In this document: positions 1-7,153 of the stretch, piece after piece
Position numbering within the stretch: the first letter of the stretch is position 1
Layout: each line of letters opens with the position of its first letter
Source of the DNA: an uncultured Rubrobacteraceae bacterium
GTDB lineage: Bacteria; Actinomycetota; Rubrobacteria; Rubrobacterales; Rubrobacteraceae
NCBI GenBank assembly: GCA_902806015.1
Contig: CADCUZ010000155.1
Coordinates: 1 to 21,233, forward strand
Length of the DNA: 21,233 bases
Direction of reading: 5' to 3'
Program-made: the position numbers and the translations under genes
The notes under the pieces: model-generated
What the model saw: only the letters and a program-made list of their open reading frames with translations
Told to the model about the DNA's origin: nothing
Database searches by the model: none

Positions 1-879
1 GGAGAAGAGGCCCTTCGCCCGCTTCTCGAAGCTCTTTACCGGGTTGACTATGTAGAGGTGGGCCGTGGCGCGGTTGGCGACCTCCAATACTTCCCGATCG
101 CCGCTTATCTTCTGAAGGGCGTCAGCGAGGCCGTCGGGGTTGCGGGTGAGGCGGACGGCGGTCGCGTCGGCGAGGTACTCGCGCTGGCGGCTTATGGAGA
201 GCTGGATGAGACGTGCGAAGAGCGGGGCGAGGATGGCGAGGAAGATGGCCACGATCATCATGATTACCTGGATCTGTCCCCCGCCCTCCCTGCGGCCTCC
301 GCCTCTGCCGCCGAACCAGAGGCCGCGCAGGAAGAAGTCCGAGATCAGGACGGTGGTCCCGACCAGGATGCCGACGAGCATGGCATAGCGGATGTCGTAG
401 TTGCCGACGTGGGCCATCTCGTGGGCGACGACGCCCTGCAGCTCGTCCCGGTCGAGCTTCTCCAGCAGGCCGCTGGTGACGGCGACGGAGGCGTGCTCGG
501 GGTCGCGGCCCGTGGCGAAGGCGTTGGGGGCAGAGTCCTGGATGATATAGACCTTCGGCATCGGGAGGCCGCCGGCTATCGTCATCTCCTCCACGACGTT
601 GAAGAGTTGGGGGGCGTCCCCGTGCGTGATCTCCTTCGCCCTAGACGCCGCGAGCACCATCCTGTCGCCGGCGAAGTAGGAGACGAGGCCGGAGACGGTG
701 CCGACCACCAGCGCGAGGGCGAGGCCGAGGAGGGCACGCCTGGGGTCACCGAGCCAAGCGTAGCCTATGACGTAACCCAGCACCAGCACAAAGACGAAGA
801 AGGCGAGGATCAGGAACAGGCTGTTGCGCCGGTTCGCGCTGATCCTGTCGCGGAAGGTGCCCTGGGTGCCGACCTCCAT
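1..879 (-). CDS. htpX: HtpX-like M48 family membrane zinc metalloprotease (3' end cut by window edge)
   Basis: The reverse strand reads 293 codons without a stop up to the window edge, so only the last few residues are missing. Family role: membrane-bound zinc endopeptidase that degrades misfolded membrane proteins under stress. Seen: a hydrophobic pair at about residues 21-42 and 48-70, the zinc site HEMAH at 153-157, a further hydrophobic stretch at 164-182 and another at 203-225, and the third zinc ligand Glu234 in REYLAD, as the M48B family requires. The ATG at 879 begins 7 bases after the lemA stop. LemA next to HtpX is a common pairing, and the two are probably one transcript from the promoter at 1479-1507. 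No lesion is seen. Confidence 0.93.
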   Translation of the reverse strand, partial: MEVGTQGTFRDRISANRRNSLFLILAFFVFVLVLGYVIGYAWLGDPRRALLGLALALVVGTVSGLVSYFAGDRMVLAASRAKEITHGDAPQLFNVVEEMTIAGGLPMPKVYIIQDSAPNAFATGRDPEHASVAVTSGLLEKLDRDELQGVVAHEMAHVGNYDIRYAMLVGILVGTTVLISDFFLRGLWFGGRGGGRREGGGQIQVIMMIVAIFLAILAPLFARLIQLSISRQREYLADATAVRLTRNPDGLADALQKISGDREVLEVANRATAHLYIVNPVKSFEKRAKGLFS

Positions 880-886
880 AGGTACC

Positions 887-1444
887 CTAGTCGTAAGAGA
901 CCGTCACGGACTCCCGCTCGGGCCCCTGGGCCTCGAAGTACTCTTTCTCCGTGAAACCCATCGCCCTGGCGAAGAGGACCGCCGGGAAGCTCTGGATCTT
1001 CGTGTTGTAGGAGCCGACGGAGTCGTTGTAGTGCTGCCGGGCGAAGGAGATCTTGTTCTCCGTCGAAGAGAGCTCCTCCTGGAAGTCCACGAGCACCCGG
1101 TCGGACCGCAGCTCGGGGTAGCTCTCCGCCACCGCGAAGAGGTTGCCGATGGCCCCGGAGAGCCTCGCTTCGGACCGGGCCTGCTCCCCGACGCCCTGCG
1201 GCTGCATCGCGCGGGAGCGGGCCTGGGTCACCTGTTTGAGCACCTCCTGCTCCTGGCGGAAGTACTTTTTGACGCCTTCGAGGAGGTTGGGGATCAGGTC
1301 GTAGCGACGCTTGAGTTGGACGTCTATCTGACGGTAGGCCTCCTCGGTGTCGTTCCTGCGCCGCACGAGCCCGTTGTAGGTGACGATCGCGAACACCACG
1401 ACCAGCACTAGAACGATTATCAAGATGATCGTCGCCACGCCCAT
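887..1444 (-). CDS. lemA: LemA family protein
   Basis: 185 residues. One N-terminal membrane helix (about 5-24, ILIIVLVLVVVFAIV) is followed by the LemA helical domain with its typical landmarks: YNGLVRRRN, RRYDLIPNLL, a SYPELRS segment, and ARQHYNDSV...YN near the C-terminus. LemA proteins are membrane-anchored, with the helical domain outside the cytoplasm; their exact role is unknown, and pairing with HtpX suggests envelope quality control. Start choice: the ATG at 1444 has GGAGG seven bases upstream. An in-frame ATG at 1480 would add 12 residues but overlaps the -10 box at 1479-1484, so it is unlikely to be transcribed. The reading frame stays open to about 1900, but that stretch is the decayed VOC gene and not a LemA extension. 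Confidence 0.92.
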   Translation of the reverse strand: MGVATIILIIVLVLVVVFAIVTYNGLVRRRNDTEEAYRQIDVQLKRRYDLIPNLLEGVKKYFRQEQEVLKQVTQARSRAMQPQGVGEQARSEARLSGAIGNLFAVAESYPELRSDRVLVDFQEELSSTENKISFARQHYNDSVGSYNTKIQSFPAVLFARAMGFTEKEYFEAQGPERESVTVSYD

Positions 1445-1478
1445 CCAGGACCTCCGGAACGAGTGTCTACGGTGCCAC

Positions 1479-1507
1479 ATTATATCTCCGCACCTGCCGC
1501 TACAACT
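1479..1507 (-). promoter_or_regulatory. Promoter for lemA-htpX
   Basis: On the minus strand a perfect TATAAT lies at 1484-1479. A TTG-containing -35 lies upstream: TTGTAG with a 15-base spacer, or AGTTGT with 17. Transcription would start near 1472, giving a leader of about 28 bases with the GGAGG site of lemA. The -35 overlaps the terminal TAG of the decayed VOC gene. No other gene lies downstream that it could serve. Confidence 0.5.
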
Positions 1508-1851
1508 CCAGGGATGCCAACCTGTTGCAGAAGGGGCTTCCCCGTAGAACCGGCGCCGCGGCGCGAGTGCGTCGTCCCACCGGACCGGAGATCCGGCCGC
1601 ATCCATCGTAGCCGCCGACCCGTGCAGCGAAGATGCGAAGAACGCCGGGTGGGCATTCCTGCTAGGCTCGAAGGGCTTCTCGACGACGAGGTACGGTTGC
1701 CTCTGTCCGGGAGCGCGAACCACGCGCCGGCCCTCCCGGCGAGCGCGGCGGCCTTTTCCGGCTCCTTCAGGCCTAGCGGACTCGAGTAGAAGTCGCGGCC
1801 CCTCTTCTCCCCGGCAGGCATCGCTACCTGGACGTGATCCGGGGCCTTTAT
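1500..1851 (-). pseudogene. Decayed VOC (glyoxalase/bleomycin resistance) family protein
   Basis: The minus strand can be read as one VOC-fold protein of about 117 codons only by switching frame twice. Frame 1 gives IKAPDHVQVAMPAGE, then RDFYSSPLGLKEPEK and GAWFALPD (down to about 1700). Frame 2 gives QPYLVVEKPFEPSRNAHPAF, then DAAGSPVRWDD and RRFYGEAP. Frame 3 gives PFCNRLASLEL and TAG at 1500-1502. These correspond to the usual VOC order: first-strand HVQ, FY..LLGLKE, GAWF, HPAF, and the terminal DPFGNRLEFLE. The expected start codon position reads ATA (1851-1849) instead of ATG. Two frameshifts and a lost start make it non-functional. Recognition is by family pattern and not by database search. 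Confidence 0.72.
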
Positions 1852-1902
1852 CCTGGGTACTCCCCTCGGGACAAACTTCGCACCGCCCGCAGGCTATCAT
1901 GG

Positions 1903-2664
1903 ATGCCGAAAGGAGAGACCCTGCCCGAGTACGACCCCCTGGCCGACCTCTACGACCTAGAGTACGTCCACGACCACGACGTGCCCTTCTGGCTCGCCCT
2001 CGCCGAACGGGAGAAGGGCCCCGTCATCGAGTGGGGCGCCGGAACCGGACGCATAGCCGTCCCCCTCGCCGCCGCGGGTCACGCCGTGACGGCCGTCGAG
2101 CTGTCGCGAGAGATGGTCGAGAGGGGCCGCAAGAAGGACGAAAACGTCCTGTGGGTCCTCGGCGACATGCGCATCGCGAACCGGGAAGAACGGTACTGTC
2201 TCGCCGTGTGCGCTTTTAACTCGTTTCTGTGCCTGCTCTCCGTGGACGACGCCCTGGCCTTTTTGCGAAACGCGCGCGTGCACCTGGAGCCAGGCGGGCT
2301 GCTCGGCATTGAGGTCTCGGCCTTTTCCCCCGAAGAGCTGGCGGAGGAGCCGGGAGGACCCGCCCTGCGTCACGACCTCGCCCGTGGCCTGCCCGGCGGC
2401 GGACGGCTCGACCGTTTCTCCCTCTCCCGCTACGACGCGGCCACGCAGCTCATGGAGATGCGCCTCTTCTACGAACTCAACAACGCCTCCGGCGTGCGAA
2501 ACAGTCTCCGGGCTCACGAGCTGGCGATAAGGATCGCCAACCGCGACGAGCTGCTCTTGATGCTGCGCCTGACGGACCTCTGCGTCGAGGCCGTCTACGG
2601 CGGGTTCGACGCGGAACCGTTCACCGCGGAGAGCGACCATCTCATAGTCCTGGCGAGGAGATAG
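1903..2664 (+). CDS. Class I SAM-dependent methyltransferase
   Basis: 253 residues. The N-terminus YDPLADLYDLEY and the SAM motif I EWGAGTGR (43-50) are followed by AVELSREM, which carries the acidic ribose-binding residue, and then by GDMR and the LEPGGLL strand after motif III. This is the Methyltransf_25 style of small-molecule or unknown-substrate methyltransferase; the substrate cannot be read. Start is uncertain. The first in-frame ATG (1903) has no good ribosome site. AAGGAG lies at 1910-1915 inside the reading frame, five bases before an in-frame CTG at 1921 that would give a protein beginning at LPEYDPLADLYD. A possible -10 TATCAT at 1895-1900 would also put the transcript start after the ATG. 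Neighbours do not hint at a pathway. A short inverted repeat follows the stop. Confidence 0.88.
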   Translation: MPKGETLPEYDPLADLYDLEYVHDHDVPFWLALAEREKGPVIEWGAGTGRIAVPLAAAGHAVTAVELSREMVERGRKKDENVLWVLGDMRIANREERYCLAVCAFNSFLCLLSVDDALAFLRNARVHLEPGGLLGIEVSAFSPEELAEEPGGPALRHDLARGLPGGGRLDRFSLSRYDAATQLMEMRLFYELNNASGVRNSLRAHELAIRIANRDELLLMLRLTDLCVEAVYGGFDAEPFTAESDHLIVLARR

Positions 2665-2665
2665 A

Positions 2666-2707
2666 CCTCGGGCATCGGTATGGTCTGAACGCTGCCGCCG
2701 CCCGAGG
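2666..2707 (+). terminator. Inverted repeat after the methyltransferase
   Basis: CCTCGGGC (2666-2673) and GCCCGAGG (2700-2707) are perfect 8-base complements around a 26-base loop, starting two bases after the methyltransferase stop. There is no T-tract, so it is a weak terminator candidate at best. The rest of 2708-2895 shows no gene. Confidence 0.3.
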
Positions 2708-2895
2708 TTGGGACCACCGGCCCTCCGTCGGCCCGACACGCCCGGCCGATCCGTCGTCCTAAAGGCTGCACAGCTCCTAGCCGGCGGTTCCCTGGTGCCC
2801 CGGTCTGGCCGTCGGCGTCTCGGGCGGCGCTTCCGTGTACCGGTGGCGCGAGGGGGTCGGGGCGGCCCCGCAGGGTGGTCTCTGCGCGGGAGATC

Positions 2896-3267
2896 CTACC
2901 CACGCCCGAACAACCACCCCACAAAGCGGTTCCGTCCCACCTCCGGGAAGGCGGCCGGGCCGTCCTCCATCATCTCGGGCAGCGGATCGAAGGCCACGCC
3001 CTTCGCCGCCTTGCAGGGTCCGTAAAGCACCGAGACGAGCTCTCCGGGCCCGGTCTCCCTCGCGCGCCAACCGGCATCGTACCCCCCGAGGCGCAAGAAC
3101 AGCTCGGCCTCCTCCCCGAAGCAGAAGACCGGCAGCACCCGCCCTCGAGCGCCGTCCACGCACAAAGGCTCCAGCGTGCCGTCCCCGTCTCTCACTATCA
3201 GCCACAGCGCCCAAGGTGGAGACCCCTGGGGCTTCGTCGTCCGCCCCGGCGTTCTCTCGATGCGCAA
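2896..3267 (-). CDS. Hypothetical protein, 123 residues
   Basis: I do not recognise the family. The protein is soluble, with no signal peptide or membrane helix. It has alternating beta-like segments (WALWLIVRDGDG, RGRVLPVFCFGEEAELFLRL, GELVSVLYGP) and ends in an aromatic, basic tail (NRFVGWLFGRG). It looks like a small alpha/beta domain; an SseB-like or similar single-domain protein is possible but not shown. The start is TTG at 3267, chosen because AAGGAG lies six bases upstream, itself preceded by a second purine stretch GGAGGTGAAAGG. Codon and residue use look genuine, unlike the overlapping frames. It faces the plus-strand membrane protein gene across a 470-base gap and is convergent with the methyltransferase. 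Confidence 0.7.
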   Translation of the reverse strand: MRIERTPGRTTKPQGSPPWALWLIVRDGDGTLEPLCVDGARGRVLPVFCFGEEAELFLRLGGYDAGWRARETGPGELVSVLYGPCKAAKGVAFDPLPEMMEDGPAAFPEVGRNRFVGWLFGRG

Positions 3268-3739
3268 CCGTCACTCCTTCCTTTCACCTCCACCAATCGC
3301 GTCCCGTTAGAGGGGTGGCCCGGCTCGGGGCCAACCCGACAGCCATATCGTCTGCGCTAGCATCACTTGCGCCTGCCTACGGTCTCACCCGGCCACCCCG
3401 GTTACGCCGAGGTGCCCCGTAACCTCTTCCGTGCCCGGCACCCCCAACCGCCCGCCAAGCGTACGATCCTCCCCCTCCCGAGGCTTTTCATCGGGGCCAC
3501 GCAAGCCCCGAGTTTCACACAGCGCGTTATGGACCCCGTTTTACAGTATTCGAATGCACTTTAGTTGTCTTTTGGGGACTTCACCTCGCACAATGGACCG
3601 AAATGTGCAGGCATTCGACGCCGCGGGGAGCGAACATAGGGTCGTGTTCGGCGGCCAAGCGCGGCCGGGGGGCGTAGCGGCCCCGAGACGTTGGGCGCGG
3701 TGAACGTCGCGCCCGGAGATTCAAAAAGGAGACGAAAAA
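3268..3739. other. Intergenic region, no gene seen, two small hairpins
   Basis: No reading frame or decayed family could be recognised in 472 bases between two divergent genes. TCGGGGC (3491-3497) pairs with GCCCCGA (3505-3511). GGGCGCG (3693-3699) pairs with CGCGCCC (3708-3714), just ahead of the ribosome site of the gene at 3740. The stretch 3530-3600 is clearly AT-richer than its surroundings and holds TTGTCT at about 3567 with CACAAT 18 bases downstream, a possible promoter for the gene at 3740. On the minus strand TTGGCC, a 17-base spacer and TCTAAC could serve the gene ending at 2896. These promoter readings are weak. Confidence 0.35.
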
Positions 3740-4576
3740 TTGGGTAGAGGCAGAGAGACGGACGGGGGCAGGCCGGTGGAGCCGGGGAGAGCCCAAACGT
3801 ACGGCAACGATCCCGACGCCGTGGAGGTGCATCGGGCGGGAGGCTCGGGCTACGGCGAGCAGCGGTCCAGGGCGGAAGGCCTGGGACCCGACATCCCCGC
3901 CTCCGGGCCGACGGGTGGCCGGACGCACGAGGAGGAGGTCCTCGTCTCCCGCGGGTCCACGGGCACCAACTCCGCCGCCGCGCCCCGGCGGCACGGCGGC
4001 GACCAAGGCGGCGGTGAGGATCTCGCCTCGGCCCGACGTGACAGCATCCGCTGGGGGCCGATCTGGGCTGGCTTGATAACGGCGCTCACCACCTTCCTCT
4101 TGCTGCAGCTATTGGCCATCGGGCTCGGCCTGGTTGGCATCGGACCGGAGGACGGGGGTGGTGGCTGGGTGCCGGCCATCATCGGCCTGATCGCCTTCTT
4201 CACCGGCGGGGCCGTGGCCGGGATGACCTCGGCCATCAGGGGACCGGGCTCGGGCCTCCTAAACGGCTTCATGGTGTGGGCGCTCGGGACGGTCCTGATC
4301 CTGCTGCTCTCGGCCCTCGGGCTGGGTCAGCTGTTCGGGGCCCTGGGTAACGTGGCCGGGCAGGTCAACCCTGGCTCTGTAGGCAACGCGGCCAACGCCG
4401 CGCAGGGCGCCGCCCCCAACGTCAGCGCTGCGGAGGCCGCCCAGGCCCTCAAGACCGGCGCGATAGGGGCCTTCTTCGGTCTGCTGTTCTCGGCGCTGGC
4501 ATCCATGCTCGGCGGCCTGCTTGGGGGCAGGAGCAGCGACCCCATAGGCCGCCCGACGGACGCCCGCAGGGACTAG
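3740..4576 (+). CDS. Four-helix membrane protein with long hydrophilic N-terminus
   Basis: 278 residues. The first hundred are polar, glycine-rich and low complexity, with no signal peptide. Four hydrophobic helices follow at about 107-133, 143-166, 174-202 and 239-263, with a Gly/Ala/Asn-rich loop (203-236, repeated NAANAAQGAAPN) between helices 3 and 4. The first helix opens with RWGPIWAGLITALTTFLLL, a pattern seen in unnamed actinobacterial membrane proteins. Function is unknown; no catalytic or transport motif is visible. Start is TTG at 3740, supported by AAAAAGGAG ending eight bases upstream. A strong hairpin 34 bases after the stop ends the unit, so it is probably monocistronic. Confidence 0.75.
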   Translation: MGRGRETDGGRPVEPGRAQTYGNDPDAVEVHRAGGSGYGEQRSRAEGLGPDIPASGPTGGRTHEEEVLVSRGSTGTNSAAAPRRHGGDQGGGEDLASARRDSIRWGPIWAGLITALTTFLLLQLLAIGLGLVGIGPEDGGGGWVPAIIGLIAFFTGGAVAGMTSAIRGPGSGLLNGFMVWALGTVLILLLSALGLGQLFGALGNVAGQVNPGSVGNAANAAQGAAPNVSAAEAAQALKTGAIGAFFGLLFSALASMLGGLLGGRSSDPIGRPTDARRD

Positions 4577-4610
4577 CCGTTCTAGGGACCCTTCGATAAC
4601 GAACGCGAGA

Positions 4611-4661
4611 GCACGGACGGGCCCCGCCGGCTCCTCGGGAGCCGGCGGGGCCCGTCCGTGC
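4611..4661 (+). terminator. Perfect 24-bp hairpin terminator
   Basis: The arms 4611-4634 and 4638-4661 are perfectly complementary over 24 bases with a 3-base TCG loop. It lies 34 bases past the stop of the membrane protein gene. No T-run follows on either strand, which is usual for very GC-rich actinobacteria, where hairpins without U-tracts can terminate. Confidence 0.6.
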
Positions 4662-4761
4662 GCGGGCGAGGGGAACGAGCCGGCACGGAGGGTTCACGAT
4701 TCCTCGCTCCCGGGCATACTCGGCGTATCCGTAGATCTCTGCAGAAGGGGGCGAGAGTCAC

Positions 4762-4953
4762 GTGGGCATAAACCGCTGGAGCGACGTAGAGGAACGTAAG
4801 AGGAACGAGACCGACGCCAAGGCGGGTGACGAGGTCCCCGCCGCCAAGAAAGGCGATGCCTCCTCCCGCCTGGACGCGTCCAAGGGTCCGGCCGAGGACG
4901 AAGAGAAACGCGAGGTCGTCGAGAAGCTTAAGAAGCGGGAGAGGGATTCTTGA
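4762..4953 (+). CDS. Small highly charged protein, 63 residues
   Basis: The protein is almost entirely Lys, Glu, Asp, Arg and Ala, has no hydrophobic core, and ends in an acidic/basic helix (DEEKREVVEKLKKRERDS). It would be disordered or a single helix. The family is not recognised. Start is GTG at 4762 with a purine-rich AAGGGGGCGAG upstream; the spacing is acceptable but not ideal. It lies between the strong terminator and the first decayed gene. Similar short charged proteins occur beside stress genes in these bacteria, but no function can be claimed. Confidence 0.5.
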   Translation: MGINRWSDVEERKRNETDAKAGDEVPAAKKGDASSRLDASKGPAEDEEKREVVEKLKKRERDS

Positions 4954-5060
4954 CCCGCCGGGGCGTCTCGGGCCGTTACGGATCGCCCGATTCAACGCTG
5001 CCCGTCCGTACGCGCCCGGCTGTTGCGGTAAGAAACGCGCCGCTGTCCCGAAGCGAGCTC

Positions 5061-5387
5061 GTCGCCCTGCGGTTGGTCTTCTCGAAGCCCTCGCGCCCGG
5101 GGGCGCTCGTCCTCGTCGCCGGGTCCGGTCTGGGGCGAGCGTAAACCCTGCCCTGGCCTCGCTCGTCATCCCCGGCTACGGCGACCTGGCGATACGCTGG
5201 GCAGGCACGCGGTCCGGCGCCGCCCAGAGGACCCGGGTCCGGCTCCTCCTCTTCGCGCTCCCGCCTGCCGAAGGGTTCGCTGGAGATCATCCCCGACTGC
5301 GGCCACCTGCTCGCGCCGAATGGCCAGATCGTTTCGTGGTGACGCTTGGCCGGTTCCCGCGAACGCAGGAGGCCCCAGCCTAAACGG
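5061..5387 (+). pseudogene. Decayed alpha/beta hydrolase (C-terminal half)
   Basis: Several frames must be joined to read the C-terminal half of an alpha/beta hydrolase. One frame gives LRLVFSKPSRPGALVLVAGS and GLGR. The next frame, after about 5140, gives VNPALASLVIPGYGDLAIR. A third gives SLEIIPDCGHL (with the family's catalytic His in CGHL) at about 5277-5309, and a last shift gives AEWPDRFVVTLGRF. The matching intact order in this family is RLVLVASGGLGREVNPALRL, then a cap segment, then LEVIPDCGHLPHxExPDRFxxxLxxFL. The nucleophile region and everything N-terminal are missing. At least three frameshifts. It is followed at once by a decayed SDR gene on the same strand. Confidence 0.6.
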
Positions 5388-5429
5388 CAGCGAACGCCGG
5401 TAAGGATAGCTACGCAAAAAGCGGCGAAG

Positions 5430-5890
5430 GTGAGCCTCAAGCCGTTGCGGGAAGGGTTAGTGGCGGTGATGGGGGCTTCGAGCGGCTTAGGCCGGGACCG
5501 GCCCGCCGCTTCGCCTGGCGGGGCGCGAAGATCGTCGTCTCGGCCAGGGGCGAGCTGGAGCTCCGCTCGTTGGTGGAGAGCAGCCGGCGCGCGACCTCGT
5601 GGTTAGGGACGCAGCGAAGGCCATCATCCTGGGAGAGCGCCCCTCACCCCGGCTGCTGGACGCCCTGATGCGGAGGGAGGTTACGAGGTCCACTATACGG
5701 ACGAGCCCAAGCCCGAGGGCGCCCCGGATAACATCTACGTCTCCCTGGAAGGCTACGACGAAGCGGTCGAAGGCTCCTTCGGCGACCGCGCGCGTACCAG
5801 GGGTCTTGCACCTGGTTGGAGATGCGCCCGGCGGCGAAGGGGGCCGCGGTCGTGGGGGGGGCGCTGGCCTTGTTGGGTGCGAGGCCGTAG
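5430..5890 (+). pseudogene. Decayed and internally deleted short-chain dehydrogenase (SDR)
   Basis: From GTG 5430 the frame reads VSLKPLREGLVAVMGASSGL, the SDR N-terminus with the nucleotide-binding TGASSGIG altered to MGASSGLG. A shift near 5500 continues as RRFAWRGAKIVVSARGELEL and RSLVES. It then jumps to the C-terminal end typical of a subfamily: AKAIILGERPSPRLLDALM, a shift, EVHYTDEPKPEGAPDNIYV followed by EGYDEAVEGSFGDRA, another shift, and TWLEMRPAAKGAAVVGGAL ending at TAG 5888-5890. The middle, about 150 residues with the NAG and YxxxK catalytic motifs, is absent, so this is a deletion as well as frameshift decay. An intact relative would be about 330 residues. Confidence 0.75.
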
Positions 5891-5984
5891 GATTTGAGAA
5901 CGGCAGCCGTCGAGGACGGCGTAGTCCGGGCACGGTCCCGGTTTGGGGCGGTCTCGGACGGGCCTTCCGGGTGGCGCCGTTGTT

Positions 5985-6674
5985 CTACGGGGCGGTAAAC
6001 CAATCCACGGCCTCACGCGCGATCCTGGGCGGGACCACGTGCGGGCCGTCGAACTCCCGATAGAGCACCTCGTAGCCTGCTTGCTCGAGCTCGGGTACAA
6101 GCCTACGGCTCGTCCTGTCTACCGGGAGCCAACCGTCGCGTGTGCCGTGGGAGACAAAGAAACGCGGGGAACCTGCCTGCCCGGCCGGCGCCATGAACCC
6201 CGGCGAAAACGCCAGGACGTGACCGAAAAGGTCGCCGTTGGAGATCCCCAGCGAGAGCGCGTAGGAGGCGCCGTCAGAGTAGCCCCCCACCGCTACGTGC
6301 TCGGGGTCTACGGCGTAGGAGGAGAAGGTCTGCCCCAGGGCCTCGTCGATGGCGGCGACGTCCCGACCGTACCGCCCGCGTCCGAGGATCAGGTCCCAGG
6401 TGGGCCCTTGCGAGCCGAGGGCGAGCAGGATCAGCCCGGCCTCGTCCGCCTGCTGGCGTAGCAAGGCGAAGCCGTCGCGTGCGTCCTCGCCAGCGCCGTG
6501 CAGCAACAGCACCAACGGCGCGGGGCCCTGCACCCCGTAGCCCGCCGACACGTAGAGGTAACCCCCACTGGCAGCACCGAGTTCCAGCGGCCGCAAGCCA
6601 ACCGGCGCCTCCCCGCTCGTACTCGATGGACGGGCCTGCAGGCGCCCCTTCGCGTATCCGTCATTTGCCACCAT
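5985..6674 (-). CDS. Alpha/beta hydrolase, phospholipase/carboxylesterase (PHB-depolymerase-like) type
   Basis: 229 residues with a complete catalytic set: oxyanion segment LLLHGAG (57-62), nucleophile Ser133 in GYSDGA, Asp180 in SHGTRDGWLP and His212 in DGPHVVP. The order and the SHGTRD and GPHVVPP motifs match the phospholipase/carboxylesterase (Abhydrolase_2, YpfH/EstB-like) family, which cleaves short esters or acyl groups. The actual substrate is unknown. No signal peptide, so it acts in the cytoplasm. The ATG at 6674 is used; its AGGGGGA site lies rather far away (about 13 bases), so a start further inside the variable first 28 residues is possible. It is an intact gene in a stretch of decayed ones, and divergent from the small gene at 6765. 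Confidence 0.85.
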   Translation of the reverse strand: MVANDGYAKGRLQARPSSTSGEAPVGLRPLELGAASGGYLYVSAGYGVQGPAPLVLLLHGAGEDARDGFALLRQQADEAGLILLALGSQGPTWDLILGRGRYGRDVAAIDEALGQTFSSYAVDPEHVAVGGYSDGASYALSLGISNGDLFGHVLAFSPGFMAPAGQAGSPRFFVSHGTRDGWLPVDRTSRRLVPELEQAGYEVLYREFDGPHVVPPRIAREAVDWFTAP

Positions 6675-6726
6675 ACGCTTTGGTATTCCCCCTACCCCGC
6701 CCCGCTACACCCGCCGGCACGCCGAT

Positions 6727-6734
6727 GCTAGGAT
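6727..6734 (+). promoter_or_regulatory. Extended -10 promoter for the 61-residue gene
   Basis: TGC followed by TAGGAT (6729-6734) is an extended -10 box of the actinobacterial housekeeping kind, 30 bases before the ATG at 6765. No good -35 is seen 17 bases upstream, which is tolerated with an extended -10. Confidence 0.4.
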
Positions 6735-6764
6735 CGGGGTCAGGCACACCGAAGAGGGAGGCGC

Positions 6765-6950
6765 ATGGACCGGGACAGGCTTCTGGAGGACATGAGGTGG
6801 CTCGCGGAGGGCAACCCACAGTATGCCGGCACCGACGAGGAGGGCCGGCAGAACCCGGTGTTGGCTCACCTGATGGCCGACGACCTCTTGTTGGCTTACA
6901 TAGACGATGAGGAGATCACCGCCCTCTTCAACCGTATACGCAAAGAGTAA
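6765..6950 (+). CDS. Small acidic hypothetical protein, 61 residues
   Basis: The protein is acidic and helical: RLLEDMRWLAEGNPQYAGTD, then NPVLAHLMADDLLLAYIDDE and EITALFNRIRKE. No membrane helix and no cysteine. The family is not recognised. It is well supported as a gene: GGGAGG just upstream of the ATG, an extended -10 promoter 30 bases before, a hairpin right after the stop, and a residue mix unlike the shadow frames. The regular amphipathic ending suggests a protein-binding helix, but this is inference. It stands alone between the hydrolase (divergent) and a decayed AhpD-like gene (convergent). Confidence 0.72.
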   Translation: MDRDRLLEDMRWLAEGNPQYAGTDEEGRQNPVLAHLMADDLLLAYIDDEEITALFNRIRKE

Positions 6951-6955
6951 TCCCG

Positions 6956-6980
6956 GCCGTTGGGTCGTCGCTTCAACGGC
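6956..6980 (+). terminator. Hairpin after the 61-residue gene
   Basis: GCCGTTG (6956-6962) pairs with CAACGGC (6974-6980) around an 11-base loop, beginning five bases after the TAA. No T-tract. The following 170 bases up to the next decayed gene hold nothing recognisable. Confidence 0.4.
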
Positions 6981-7153
6981 TGCCCGAAGCCTTTCCGACG
7001 CCCAAGGTCTTCTCCCCCCGACGACAGCCCGGTGGACCCGGAGGGTAAACCCTGCCCGTCGAGCCAAAAAACGTGGCCGGAGACGAATCGGCGTGGCACC
7101 CTACATCCCCAAAGACCCACAGCCTCAAAGCGTGCAGGAGGTCACTGCTCTTC

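Noticed and set aside
58..954. 298-codon plus-strand ORF at the left edge
   Set aside because: It is the antisense of htpX, whose HEMAH and REYLAD motifs are on the minus strand.
3740..4576. Phage holin or secretion channel
   Set aside because: Four helices with a long disordered head and no neighbouring phage or secretion genes; nothing specific supports it.
4611..4661. Long perfect inverted repeat as the end of an insertion sequence
   Set aside because: The arms are separated by only three bases and no transposase is near; it fits a terminator after the membrane protein gene.
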